Shown here: positions 17,177 to 25,110 of the stretch, in pieces
Layout of the letters: each line of letters begins with the position of its first letter
How positions within the stretch are numbered: the stretch's first letter is position 1
NCBI GenBank assembly: GCA_903929755.1
Contig: CAIYVZ010000077.1
Span: 1 to 34,602, forward strand
Reading direction: 5' to 3'
Length of the DNA: 34,602 bases
Origin: an uncultured Acidobacteriia bacterium
Lineage (GTDB): Bacteria > Acidobacteriota > Terriglobia > Bryobacterales > Bryobacteraceae
Notes under the pieces: generated by a model
What the model was told of the DNA's origin: nothing
Databases searched by the model: none
Seen by the model: only the letters and a program-made list of their open reading frames with translations
Made by a program: the position numbers and the translations under genes

Positions 17177-17743
17177 CTAAAATTGGACCTTGGGGGCGTT
17201 TCTGGCGCCGGGGTCGGTCTTAAAATATGCGTCTTCGCGCTGGAAGCCCGAAAGCGAGCCTACCAGACTGGCCGGGAACATGGCCAGTTGCGTGTTGTAG
17301 TTCTGCACCGCTTCGTTATAGCGACGGCGGGCCTGCAGGATGCGATTTTCGGTGCCTTCGAGGGAAAACTGCAACTGGCGGAAATTCTCGTTGGCCTTGA
17401 GGGTTGGATAGTTCTCGACGACTACCATGAGGCGGCTCAAAGCGCTGGAAATCTGGGAGTTGGCTTCGATCTTATCGGCGGGAGTGCGGGCACCAGCCAT
17501 GGCGGCGCGGGCCTGCGCGAGGGTTTCGAAAACCTGGGTTTCTTCTTTGGCGTAACCCTTGACGGTTTCGACCAGGTTGGGAATCAGATCAGCACGGCGC
17601 TGGAGATCAGCATCGACCTGGCCCCACTCGGCCGCGATAGCCTCTTTGGAGACCGCGATTTGGTTCCGCGTGGACACGAACTGGCAACCTGCCAGGACGA
17701 GCGCTAAACCTGCGGCGATGGCAACAATTAAGCCTGTTTTCAT
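17177..17743 (-). CDS. lemA: LemA family membrane-anchored protein
   Basis: This 188-residue protein starts with a hydrophobic segment ending in a lipobox, LVLAGC (Cys20), so it may be a lipoprotein anchored facing the periplasm. The coiled-coil core carries the LemA hallmark ADLQRRADLIPNLVETVKGY (about 49-68), followed by NYPTLKANENFRQLQ and RRRYNEAVQNYN. Its function is poorly known. LemA genes very often sit with TPM-domain genes, as here, with one gene between them. Its ATG overlaps the TGA of the upstream nucleotidyltransferase-like gene (ATGA at 17740-17743), so the two are translationally coupled. Confidence 0.9.
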   Translation of the reverse strand: MKTGLIVAIAAGLALVLAGCQFVSTRNQIAVSKEAIAAEWGQVDADLQRRADLIPNLVETVKGYAKEETQVFETLAQARAAMAGARTPADKIEANSQISSALSRLMVVVENYPTLKANENFRQLQFSLEGTENRILQARRRYNEAVQNYNTQLAMFPASLVGSLSGFQREDAYFKTDPGARNAPKVQF

Positions 17744-18543
17744 AAGCTGGCCTCCTTCTGGACTTCTCTGACACTCAAGGCGCTGGCGCCGAGGCTGTCG
17801 ATAACCGCGATCACCTTTTCAATTTCCAGCATATACACGGCGAGCAAGGCGACAGGGTCAATCGACTTCCCCGTTACCCGAGCATCCCGCAAATCCAGCA
17901 GTGTGAGGAAGGGGGCTGGGTCTATTCCGAGAACCCTGCCGGCGCATTCGACGACTTCACGCTTCTTCACCGGGGCCAGTCCGACGGGGGCCAGTTCGCC
18001 CTTCAGAATCAAGGCGTGCCGGACGAGGACGCAGAAGGTTGCCACGGAATCGACCAGCAAACGGCGCAACAGATCCGCATCCGAAAGTATACCGGAGGCC
18101 TTCTGGCGCAGACGGAGCAGTTTGGAGCGCAAGTCGTGTTCGACCTGGGCGCGATAGAAACCGGTAGAAATCTCCATGCCGACAGTAACGTCTTCGCCGA
18201 ACAGGACGCGGTGGTGCTCGCGGATGTCGTGGAATTCGATGGGGAAGGAATCAGTGGAGTTTTGGATTTCTTCGGAAGTGAGGAGCAGCGGAGAAGGATT
18301 GCCGCGTTCGCGCCACCAGCGCATCAGGGGTTCAGATGCAGCCAGTTGCCGCGGAGTGATGAGGCGGAGGACGCAGAGGACGTTGAGGTCAGAGAAATTT
18401 GGGTTGTGATCCCCGGCGGCGGCAGAACCGTAGAGGAGGACCGAAATCAGGTCGGGACCGAAGGCCGAATTTAGCTTTTGGACCAGTTCAGTAAGCGACT
18501 TGTCGGAATGTGCCACGGCACTGCCCATTCTATCGCTTACCAT
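17740..18543 (-). CDS. Nucleotidyltransferase-like protein with altered DxD
   Basis: This 267-residue protein starts at the ATG at 18543, 8 bases after the TPM gene stops. A longer open frame exists, but its extra residues lie over the TPM gene's glycine-rich 3' part. It has a pol-beta-like nucleotidyltransferase motif, LLYGSAAAGDHNPNFSDLN (G39-S40 and D52-x-N54), where the usual second Asp is Asn. The rest is largely helical with conserved-looking segments (FHDIREHHRVLFGED, DLRSKLLRLRQKASG). The catalytic change suggests either an inactive NTase fold or altered metal use. From memory this SDLN form recurs in acidobacterial homologues, but that needs a search. Its place between TPM and lemA implies a shared role. 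Confidence 0.7.
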   Translation of the reverse strand: MVSDRMGSAVAHSDKSLTELVQKLNSAFGPDLISVLLYGSAAAGDHNPNFSDLNVLCVLRLITPRQLAASEPLMRWWRERGNPSPLLLTSEEIQNSTDSFPIEFHDIREHHRVLFGEDVTVGMEISTGFYRAQVEHDLRSKLLRLRQKASGILSDADLLRRLLVDSVATFCVLVRHALILKGELAPVGLAPVKKREVVECAGRVLGIDPAPFLTLLDLRDARVTGKSIDPVALLAVYMLEIEKVIAVIDSLGASALSVREVQKEASL

Positions 18544-18550
18544 TGGGCGC

Positions 18551-19363
18551 TTACCAATCAGAGGAAGAGCCTCCGCCTCCGGAGTCGCCCCCACCGAAGC
18601 CGCCGAAACCACCATCGGAGCCCCCCGAGTCGTACCCGCCGAAGCCACCGCCGCCGCCGTAAGATCCGCCACCACGACGCCCGGAACCGCTGAGCAACTC
18701 GCCGAGGAGGAGGCCTGCCCAGAAACCACCGCCCCCGCCTCCGCCTCTGTAACCACCACCGCCGCTACCGCGCCGGAGGAACATGATGAGCAGAAATATA
18801 CCCAGAAATATAAGAGGCCAGGGGATACTGTCGCGGGTGGAACGTTCTACGCGCCGGCGGTAGGTGGGAGGCGGGATTTCCACGCCTTTAGCCTTCGCGA
18901 TAGTGGAACCGAGGCGTTCAGCGGCGGTGAGCATGGCGACACCGTAGTCCCCTGCCCGGAGCGCGGGGCGCATGTCGTCGAGAAGGAGCCCGGCCATACT
19001 GTCGGGGACGGCTTCGCCTAATCCGCCGCCAACTTCGAGACGGGAGTGGCGTTCGGCGACGGCGAGAAGGACCAGGGCGCCGTCATCTTCCTTTTTGCGC
19101 CCGACGCCGAAGGACCTGAAGATGTCGTTGGCAACGTCTTCGATCGCCTGACCTTCGAGGGTGGGGACGGTGACGAAGGCCAGTTGCGCACCGGTGGCCT
19201 GTTCCACGCTGGCGGCGTAGGCTTCGATAGCAGCGCGGCTGCGGGGATCGATGACACCGGCGAAGTCACTGACGTAGCCCTGAGGCTTCAGCGATTTCCA
19301 GTCCGCCGCCAGGGCCGGAACCGTGGCGGCAGAAAGGAGAGCGCAGATAGCGAGAAACTTCAT
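18551..19363 (-). CDS. TPM-domain (YgcG-like) membrane protein with Gly-rich tail
   Basis: This 270-residue protein has a signal peptide (about 1-19). A TPM domain follows at about 28-165 (GYVSDFAGVIDPRSRAAIEA, then ARALVLLAVAERHSR-type strand ALVLLAVAERHSRLEVGGGL), and then one membrane helix (about 186-202, IPWPLIFLGIFLLIMFL). The tail is very Gly/Ser-rich and ends GGGGSSSDW. This is the YgcG layout: a periplasmic TPM domain anchored by a C-terminal helix. TPM proteins have been linked to phosphatase activity and photosystem repair in plants; the bacterial role is unclear. The start is 6 bases after hom, and the stop is 8 bases before the nucleotidyltransferase-like gene. Confidence 0.85.
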   Translation of the reverse strand: MKFLAICALLSAATVPALAADWKSLKPQGYVSDFAGVIDPRSRAAIEAYAASVEQATGAQLAFVTVPTLEGQAIEDVANDIFRSFGVGRKKEDDGALVLLAVAERHSRLEVGGGLGEAVPDSMAGLLLDDMRPALRAGDYGVAMLTAAERLGSTIAKAKGVEIPPPTYRRRVERSTRDSIPWPLIFLGIFLLIMFLRRGSGGGGYRGGGGGGGFWAGLLLGELLSGSGRRGGGSYGGGGGFGGYDSGGSDGGFGGFGGGDSGGGGSSSDW

Positions 19364-19369
19364 GAAGAC

Positions 19370-20674
19370 TTAAAAGGGTGGCTCCATGGGCAACGCCAGC
19401 GGGGGTTCGCGCAGGAAATCGAGGCGGCTCATTTGGGCGACTGCGTCGCGGACGGCCTCTTCACTGGACGATTCCACGGTAATGACGAAGGGGAGATTGT
19501 CCTTGGTATCGCTGGGCAGCTGGAGGACTGCTTCGAGGCCAATGTGTTTGGAGGCCAGGATTCCGGCCAGTTCCGCGATGATGCCGGGGCGATCTTCCAC
19601 CCGGAACCGGAGATAGTAGGGCCGATTCTGGAGATTAATGGAGACCGGCTGGTACTCGCCGAGGCGTTCGTGGGCGAACGGGGAGACGCGTTCCGGACTG
19701 CCGTTGCGAATTTCGCGGGCTACGCGCATCAGGTCACTGACGACGGCGACGCCGGTGGGATTGGGCCCGGCGCCACGACCGTAGTAGAACGTATCCTGGC
19801 CGAATTGGCCTTTTACCCAGACAGCGTTGTAAGCGCCGCGAACCCCGGCGAGAATGGCCGATTGCGGGATGAGAGCGGGTCGGACGGAGAGGAGCAGACC
19901 TCTGGGGGTCTGTTCCGCCGAGCAAACGAGGCGGATGGTGTGGCCGAGCTGGTGGGCGTAGTCGAAGTCCAGGCTGGTGATGCGGCGAATGCCTTCCACG
20001 TAGATGTCACTGGGGGTGATGCGTTCCCCGAAGGCGAGGGCGGAGAGGAGGGCCAGCTTGGAGCGTGCGTCGTAGCCATCCACGTCAGCCGAGGGATCGG
20101 CTTCGGCATAACCGAGAGCCTGGGCTTCGGCGAGAATTTTATCGAAAGACTCGCCGCGGCGCTCCATTTCGGTGAGGATGTAGTTGCTGGTGCCGTTCAG
20201 GATGCCGGCCAGAGCGACGACGCGGTCGCCGGAAATACCTTCGCGAAGAACGGCGTGGATGGGGATTCCGCCGGCGACGCTGGCTTCCATGGCCAGATTG
20301 ATGCGGGCTTTGATGGCACGGTCCCAGATCTCGGCGCCTTCAAGCGCCATGAGTTCTTTATTGGCGGTGACGATGGATTTTCCGGCGGCAATGGCGGCCT
20401 CAATAATTTCACGCGCCACGGTGGTGCCACCGACGAGTTCGCAGATCACATCCACTTTGGGGTGCGAGACGACCTCGCGCCAGTCTGTGGTTCGCAGGGC
20501 GTCGCCTGGAACACCATCCGGTTCGTTGGTGGCCACGCTGCGGCTGCAGACTGCGGCGACGCGCAGGTTGAAGCCGAGCTTCAGGGAGATCTGCTCCGCG
20601 TTTTTGTTGAGAATGGTCAGGGCACCGGAGCCAACATTGCCGAGCCCGATGATGCCCACATAGACGTCTTTCAT
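19370..20674 (-). CDS. hom: Homoserine dehydrogenase
   Basis: This 434-residue enzyme reduces aspartate semialdehyde to homoserine with NAD(P)H, in the shared threonine/methionine pathway. It has an N-terminal Rossmann domain (VGIIGLGNVGSG, residues 6-17), the conserved TANKELMA loop (Lys near 106), and a catalytic domain with LNGTSNYILTEM and EAQALGYAEADPSADVDGYD. A C-terminal ACT domain (YYLRFRVEDRPGIIAELAGI, about 350-425) is usually the threonine feedback site. Length and domains are as in ordinary bacterial Hom. It is the first gene of a six-gene run in which the downstream genes have no evident amino-acid role. It diverges from a small exported-protein gene with only 19 bases between starts. 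Confidence 0.95.
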   Translation of the reverse strand: MKDVYVGIIGLGNVGSGALTILNKNAEQISLKLGFNLRVAAVCSRSVATNEPDGVPGDALRTTDWREVVSHPKVDVICELVGGTTVAREIIEAAIAAGKSIVTANKELMALEGAEIWDRAIKARINLAMEASVAGGIPIHAVLREGISGDRVVALAGILNGTSNYILTEMERRGESFDKILAEAQALGYAEADPSADVDGYDARSKLALLSALAFGERITPSDIYVEGIRRITSLDFDYAHQLGHTIRLVCSAEQTPRGLLLSVRPALIPQSAILAGVRGAYNAVWVKGQFGQDTFYYGRGAGPNPTGVAVVSDLMRVAREIRNGSPERVSPFAHERLGEYQPVSINLQNRPYYLRFRVEDRPGIIAELAGILASKHIGLEAVLQLPSDTKDNLPFVITVESSSEEAVRDAVAQMSRLDFLREPPLALPMEPPF

Positions 20675-20676
20675 CT

Positions 20677-20693
20677 AACGTTATGATAGCGTT
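20677..20693. promoter_or_regulatory. 17-bp near-palindrome filling the hom / small-protein divergent gap
   Basis: The sequence AACGTTATGATAGCGTT occupies all but two bases of the gap between the hom ATG and the plus-strand GTG. Apart from the central base, 6 of the 8 base pairs are symmetric and the other 2 would be G.T pairs. TATGAT on the plus strand and TATCAT on the minus strand look like -10 boxes. Because both starts lie so close, one or both transcripts could be leaderless. No convincing -35 at ideal spacing was found. Confidence 0.35.
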
Positions 20694-21056
20694 GTGAGCC
20701 GATTTTCAAGGCGTTCCGGTGTTTTCCGTGCCCTGGCAGTAATAACTCCAGCGATTCTGTGCCTGGAGCAGGGTGCCGCGCAGCCCCCGTCACAAGCAGA
20801 GGCACCGGACGCGGCGTTTCCGCGCCAGGTGCCTGCAGAGATACGCCTGCCGAACGGCAAACTGCAGCGCGACGAGATATTGAAAGCGGACTACGAGCAA
20901 AATGTGCGGGACTCAGCGGGCCTGACGCGCCTGGCTACGGAATTCCAGTTGGAACTGGAAAAGAGCGACCGGTTCGTGCTGTCGCTGGGCCTGTTAAAAA
21001 AGCTCGACGACATCGAGAAACTGACGAAACGCATCCGGGGCCGAATCAGGCATTAG
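20694..21056 (+). CDS. Small exported protein of unknown function
   Basis: This 120-residue protein starts at GTG. It has a positively charged N-terminus followed by a hydrophobic signal segment (about 11-29). A Pro/Ala-rich stretch follows, and then a charged helical C-terminal half (KLQRDEILKADYEQNVRDSA, LEKSDRFVLSLGLLKKLDDI). It ends in a basic tail, KRIRGRIRH. I do not know a characterised relative. Similar short proteins with this helical KLPNGK...EKLTKRIRGR pattern seem common in Acidobacteria, but I cannot confirm that here. The helical part could be a coiled coil. It is transcribed divergently from hom and ends about 100 bases before the AbiE-like pair. Confidence 0.6.
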   Translation: MSRFSRRSGVFRALAVITPAILCLEQGAAQPPSQAEAPDAAFPRQVPAEIRLPNGKLQRDEILKADYEQNVRDSAGLTRLATEFQLELEKSDRFVLSLGLLKKLDDIEKLTKRIRGRIRH

Positions 21057-21117
21057 GTCTGTGACCTCGTGGTTTCGTTGCTGCGCCGATAAGACCTGGC
21101 TGTCCTGCAAATTACAG

Positions 21118-21153
21118 TGTCCATTAGTAATGGACATGATATCTTTATGGACA
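21118..21153. promoter_or_regulatory. Palindromic operator candidate of the AbiE-like pair
   Basis: TGTCCATTA-G-TAATGGACA (21118-21136) is a perfect 9-bp inverted repeat with a single central base. A degenerate third half-site, TTATGGACA, lies at 21145-21153, ending one base before the start codon. AbiEi antitoxins are known to repress their own operons by binding inverted repeats near the promoter, so this is the natural candidate operator. Confidence 0.65.
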
Positions 21154-21154
21154 G

Positions 21155-22207
21155 ATGGCTATTGACCCGACAAACATTGAACCCCAGTTCGATCAGATTC
21201 GGGCTGTGCCCTTCGTGCGGAATCTCCGTCTCGTTCCTGCGAAGTCGGGCGATCGGAACGCCGGCGGCGTTCTGGAAATCACGACTCCGCGGGGCAAGCA
21301 CCGCCTTCCCCTGATCGTGAAGAGATCCTACCTCGACCGCAGCATGGTGAATGCTGTGATCGGCCAGATTCACGCTGAAAGGAAGGCCGCAAGGAGCGGT
21401 GGCCATACAGTGACGAATGGCGCAACACTCTTGCTGGCTCCGTACCTGGCCACGCCGACGGCGAAGAGCTTCATTGACGCGGGCATTTCGTTCGCAGACG
21501 AGGTCGGCAACATCCACCTGACCCTGGGCGATGAATATAACTGGACTGTGATCGGCGAGCGCAAGCCGCCGAAACCACCGCAGTCAGAGCGCATGACCCC
21601 GGCGGCGGTTCAACTCTTGTTTCAATTTGCCACTCACCCGGAATCAGCGACCTGGACTGTCCGCGACCTTGCAGCGGCCGTTGGACTCAGCAAGAGCAAG
21701 GTCGCCGAACTTCGCCTCCAGTTTGCTCGCGAAGGAGTCTTGGCGGCGCAGGGAGCTGCGCGATCTCCCGACGCCACCCGCGAACTCAGAGACCGTCTTG
21801 TCTCAGGCTACAACCAGATTCTGCGGCCAAAGCTGGTGCTTGGACGGTTCCGGTACCCGGAGCCATCCTCGGAGCAGTTCGTGGCAAGACTGAAGCACGA
21901 CGCGGCAGCGCAGAAGATACCCTATGCTCTTACCGGTGGTCCCGCCGCGGATGCGATGCAACACTTCTATCGCAGTTCCGAGATCCCCGTTTTTCTGAAT
22001 GCAGAACACCACCGCACCCTGCGACTGCTTCCTGATCGGACTGGCCCGGTAGTGCTGCTCAAACCTATTGGTGACCTGGTCTACTGGCGTGAATTCGAAG
22101 GCAAAATGGTCGCTCCTCCGTGGCTGGTCTATGCGGAGTTGTTGAATGGCAGCGATCCCCGGGCGCGAGAGGCGGCGGAGGCCTTCCGCCTGGAATTCCT
22201 GAAATGA
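21155..22207 (+). CDS. AbiEi-like antitoxin / transcriptional regulator (type IV TA)
   Basis: This 350-residue protein has an N-terminal domain (about 1-130) with LLLAPYLATPTAKSFIDAGI and FADEVGNIHL, the pattern I associate with the long AbiEi_2 (former DUF2186) group. A winged helix-turn-helix follows (about 148-197: WTVRDLAAAVGLSKSKVAEL), and then a C-terminal domain (FRYPEPSSEQFVARLK, YALTGGPAADAMQHFYRSSE). It is longer than the classical AbiEi of about 200 residues because of the N-terminal part. It should bind the palindrome just upstream and repress the operon, and counteract the nucleotidyltransferase toxin without direct contact, as known for type IV systems. Its TGA overlaps the toxin ATG (ATGA, 22204-22207). 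Confidence 0.8.
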   Translation: MAIDPTNIEPQFDQIRAVPFVRNLRLVPAKSGDRNAGGVLEITTPRGKHRLPLIVKRSYLDRSMVNAVIGQIHAERKAARSGGHTVTNGATLLLAPYLATPTAKSFIDAGISFADEVGNIHLTLGDEYNWTVIGERKPPKPPQSERMTPAAVQLLFQFATHPESATWTVRDLAAAVGLSKSKVAELRLQFAREGVLAAQGAARSPDATRELRDRLVSGYNQILRPKLVLGRFRYPEPSSEQFVARLKHDAAAQKIPYALTGGPAADAMQHFYRSSEIPVFLNAEHHRTLRLLPDRTGPVVLLKPIGDLVYWREFEGKMVAPPWLVYAELLNGSDPRAREAAEAFRLEFLK

Positions 22208-22983
22208 ATGACGCACTCGCGCCTGACCAAATCGCAGATTTAGCGGGGATCATCCAAATCTGCGAAGAACTGGGAGCCGACCTGGTCGTGATCGGTGCCA
22301 CATCTCTGTTGCTTCTGATGGGCGATCTGGGGCGATTTACGCGGGATGTCGATCTCACCGTTGCGCTCGACTTCGATGAGTTCGAACGTTTAACAGTGCG
22401 GCTGGCAGCCATCGGATGGACACCGGAGCCGAAGCTGGAGCACCGCTGGATCGCCCCGCGCCGGACGATCATAGACCTCTTGCCGGCCGGTGCTGAACTT
22501 CGTCGCAGCGGCTCCATCACATGGCCCGCGAGTCAGTTCAGGATGAGCCTGGCCGGTTTCGATCACGTGTTCACCCGTGCGGTGGAAGTTAATCTGCCCG
22601 GAGGAGTGACGATCCGCGTCGCGCCGCCGATCATCACCGCCCTTCTGAAGATTATTGCGTGGGTAGATGACCCGTACCGGCGCGCCAAGGATCTCCAGGA
22701 TATTCGAATCGTTCTGGGCCGCTACGAACAGGAGAGTGATCGCCTGTTCTCCGACGCCGTCTTCGATGCGGAACTCCAGGATTTCGAATTCGCAAACGCA
22801 TTTCTCTTCGGCCTTGATATGCGCTCGCTGGCGACCGGCCAAGACGCCCGATTCGTGGAGCAATTTCTCGGACGCCTTCTGGCGCAGGAGGAAGAGGGCC
22901 AGTTCGAGGGGGAATCAGAGTTTGGCATGAAGAGCTTTCGCGGCCAGCTCCATGCTTTCAGGAGAGGCTTTACCGGACTATGA
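22204..22983 (+). CDS. AbiEii/AbiGii-like nucleotidyltransferase toxin
   Basis: This 259-residue protein has the AbiEii nucleotidyltransferase signature. Motif I-like VVIGATSLLLL (31-38) comes first, followed by the R-x-T-x-D-x-D motif RFTRDVDLTV with Asp48 and Asp50. A third acidic residue is Asp91 in TIIDLLPAG. ALLKIIAWVDDPYRRAKDLQDI carries the conserved Lys149 and the R..KD..D helix. All catalytic positions are kept, so it should be active. Relatives such as MenT add nucleotides to tRNA acceptor ends, while AbiEii uses GTP. It acts as a growth-arresting toxin and sometimes blocks phage. I used the ATG overlapping the antitoxin stop; the open frame upstream is just the antitoxin gene in another frame. 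Confidence 0.85.
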   Translation: MNDALAPDQIADLAGIIQICEELGADLVVIGATSLLLLMGDLGRFTRDVDLTVALDFDEFERLTVRLAAIGWTPEPKLEHRWIAPRRTIIDLLPAGAELRRSGSITWPASQFRMSLAGFDHVFTRAVEVNLPGGVTIRVAPPIITALLKIIAWVDDPYRRAKDLQDIRIVLGRYEQESDRLFSDAVFDAELQDFEFANAFLFGLDMRSLATGQDARFVEQFLGRLLAQEEEGQFEGESEFGMKSFRGQLHAFRRGFTGL

Positions 22984-23263
22984 TGTTTTCGGAGCCTTCG
23001 TTTGCCCTTCCCGAACGATCACCGATAGCCCGCCCACAGCGGAGAGCCGCGTACTGCATATCCGTTCCGGTAAGCCTGCCACGACATGGCTACTACTTTT
23101 GTCGATATTCCCTGAACGCCCAATTGCGGGTTTTGAGCGACTGCGGCGGGCTATCTCCGACGGACTCCTGACTCCGGGCACGAGGCCCCGAAGGCGCAGC
23201 CCTTTCGTGACGGTTACATTCCCGCACAGCACGTGTGGCACAATAAAAGTCGAAATCCTCCAT
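22984..23263 (+). other. 280-base leader region before the S1 gene
   Basis: No gene could be supported here. It should contain the promoter and 5' leader of the S1-protein gene. A loose -35/-10 pair (TTACAT at 23214, CACAAT at 23239, 19-base spacer) is the best I can offer. The start codon region lacks a clear Shine-Dalgarno; the sequence before the ATG is pyrimidine-rich (AATCCTCCAT). Weak ribosome sites with autoregulated leaders are usual for S1 genes. Confidence 0.3.
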
Positions 23264-25030
23264 ATGTCCACTCCTATCACGCCCCTTCACGAGGAAGATC
23301 CTCGCGAACAGGAAGAGCTCGAAGCCTCCGCAACAGAGAGCTCTTTTGGCGACATCCTCAACGAGTTCGAACAGAGCCACGCGCAAGAACTTCAGGCCAG
23401 TAAGTCGCAAGACCACAAGACCCACGACGGCAAGACGATTGCCGCGACCGTAGTCACGGTATCGGACGGTCGTGTTTTCTTCGATGTCGGGCAGAAGACC
23501 GAAGGCGTCCTGGACGCAACTCTGTTACGCGACGAACAAGGCATCATCGAAGTGAAGGCGGGCGATACGGTCCGCGTGCAGATGAACGGCCGGGATGAGG
23601 AAGGCTATATCAAGCTTTCGGTCATCCAGGTGGAGCGTCCGAAGGACTGGTCCGGTCTGCAGAAGGCTTTCGATGAAAAGCTGACGATCTCCGGCGTGGT
23701 GACGGGAGTAGTGAAGGGTGGCCTCTCGGTCGACGTCGGGATGCGCGCATTTATGCCCGCATCGCGCTCCGGTGCCCGCGATGTTCCTGAGATGGGAACG
23801 CTGGTGGGCCAGGAAATTGCCTGCCGCGTCATCAAGCTGGATACCGAAAAAGAAGACATTGTTGTTGACCGCCGCGCGGTGCTGGAAGAAGAGCGTGCCA
23901 AGGCCCGTGAGGGACGCTTCACGGCTCTGGAAGCCGGTGCCGTGGTGGAAGGTACTGTTCGCAGCCTGCTGGATTACGGCGCGTTCGTGGATATTGGTGG
24001 CATTGACGGCATGCTTCACGTGGCCGACATTTCCTGGGGCCGTGTAAATAAGCCCGCCGACGTGCTGACCGTTGGCCAGAAGCTGAACGTTCTGCTGCTG
24101 AAGGTGGACGTGGCGAAGAAGCGCGTTTCGCTTGGGCTGAAGCAGTTGCAGCCCGACCCGTGGTCCACCGCCGAAGAAAAGTACTCCGTGGGCCAGCGCG
24201 TGAGCGGGACGGTGGCACGCACCACCGATTTCGGCGCATTTGTGGAACTGGAACCGGGCCTGGACGGGCTGATCCACCTTTCGGAAATGTCCTGGTCGAA
24301 GAAGGTTCGCAAGCCCTCCGACATGGTGAAGCCGGGCGAGCTGGTGGAAGTGGTTGTGTTGGGTGTGAGCGTTGCGGACAAGCGCATTTCGCTGGGCCTG
24401 AAGCAGACCATGGGCGATCCGTGGGATGAAGTGGCGCAGCAGTACCCGGTGGGCTCGGTGGTAGAAGGTCCCATTACGCAACTGAAGCAATTCGGCGCGT
24501 TTGTGCAGGTAACTCCGGATGTGGAAGGCATGATTCACGTGGGCGATATTGTCCACGAGAAGCGCATCAACCACCCCAAGGATGAACTGCAGGTTGGCCA
24601 GGTGGTAAAGGCTCAGGTTCTGGAGTGTGACCGCGAGAAGCGGCGTCTGCGCCTCGGCATGAAGCAGTTGCTGCCAACCGCCATGGACGAATACATTGAA
24701 GCCCACAAGGAAGGCGATGTGGTAACTGGCCGCATTTCCGACGTGAAGGGGAACCGTGTAAACATTGACCTGGGCGACGGTGTGCATGCCCACTTCAGCA
24801 TTGCGGAACAGGAAACGAAGAAGGAAGTCAACGCCACCCCGGTGGCCGATATTGCTTCCATCTCGAATCTTCTGGCGGCACGCTGGAAGGGTATGGGTTC
24901 GGGTGGTGGCGGAGCGGCTTCGGATGCTCCGGCACGCCGTGAAGTCCCGCGCACGGGTCAGGTGCGGACGTTTAAGATTACGAAGCTGGACGCGGAGAAG
25001 AAGCGTCTGGAAGTGGAACTGGCTGGTTAA
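23264..25030 (+). CDS. rpsA: Ribosomal protein S1 (six S1 RNA-binding domains)
   Basis: This is a 588-residue protein with an acidic N-terminal tail (about 1-50) followed by six S1 OB-fold repeats, starting near residues 55, 138, 225, 310, 397 and 483. Repeats 3-5 show the best RNA-binding consensus (DYGAFVDIGGIDGMLHVADI, DFGAFVELEPGLDGLIHLSE, QFGAFVQVTPDVEGMIHVGD). The tail has a Gly-rich linker and a short basic end. Length and domain count match S1, which brings mRNA to the 30S subunit. I take the ATG at 23264; the open frame extends far upstream but has no S1-like content there. It is followed at once by a strong terminator and so is probably monocistronic. Confidence 0.9.
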   Translation: MSTPITPLHEEDPREQEELEASATESSFGDILNEFEQSHAQELQASKSQDHKTHDGKTIAATVVTVSDGRVFFDVGQKTEGVLDATLLRDEQGIIEVKAGDTVRVQMNGRDEEGYIKLSVIQVERPKDWSGLQKAFDEKLTISGVVTGVVKGGLSVDVGMRAFMPASRSGARDVPEMGTLVGQEIACRVIKLDTEKEDIVVDRRAVLEEERAKAREGRFTALEAGAVVEGTVRSLLDYGAFVDIGGIDGMLHVADISWGRVNKPADVLTVGQKLNVLLLKVDVAKKRVSLGLKQLQPDPWSTAEEKYSVGQRVSGTVARTTDFGAFVELEPGLDGLIHLSEMSWSKKVRKPSDMVKPGELVEVVVLGVSVADKRISLGLKQTMGDPWDEVAQQYPVGSVVEGPITQLKQFGAFVQVTPDVEGMIHVGDIVHEKRINHPKDELQVGQVVKAQVLECDREKRRLRLGMKQLLPTAMDEYIEAHKEGDVVTGRISDVKGNRVNIDLGDGVHAHFSIAEQETKKEVNATPVADIASISNLLAARWKGMGSGGGGAASDAPARREVPRTGQVRTFKITKLDAEKKRLEVELAG

Positions 25031-25048
25031 CAGCTTAGAACGACAGAG

Positions 25049-25097
25049 AAAAGGGCGGCCTGCGCATTACGCGTTGGCCGCCCTTTTTGTTTTTTTG
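25049..25097. terminator. Bidirectional intrinsic terminator between rpsA and the MFS-PlsC gene
   Basis: The stem AAAAGGGCGGCC (25049-25060) pairs with GGCCGCCCTTTT (25076-25087). A small inner GCG/CGC pairing sits inside the loop, and on the plus strand a T-run continues to 25097 (TTTTTGTTTTTTT). On the minus strand the same hairpin is followed by TTTTCTCT. It can therefore serve both convergent genes, whose stops lie 19 bases (rpsA) and 14 bases (MFS-PlsC) outside it. Confidence 0.95.
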
Positions 25098-25110
25098 AGG
25101 GGTTACCTGG

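Noticed and set aside
16006-17223. 405-codon plus-strand open frame, rich in Gly/Asp
   Set aside because: It is an antisense shadow of the aldehyde dehydrogenase gene; its composition follows from complementing GC-rich codons.
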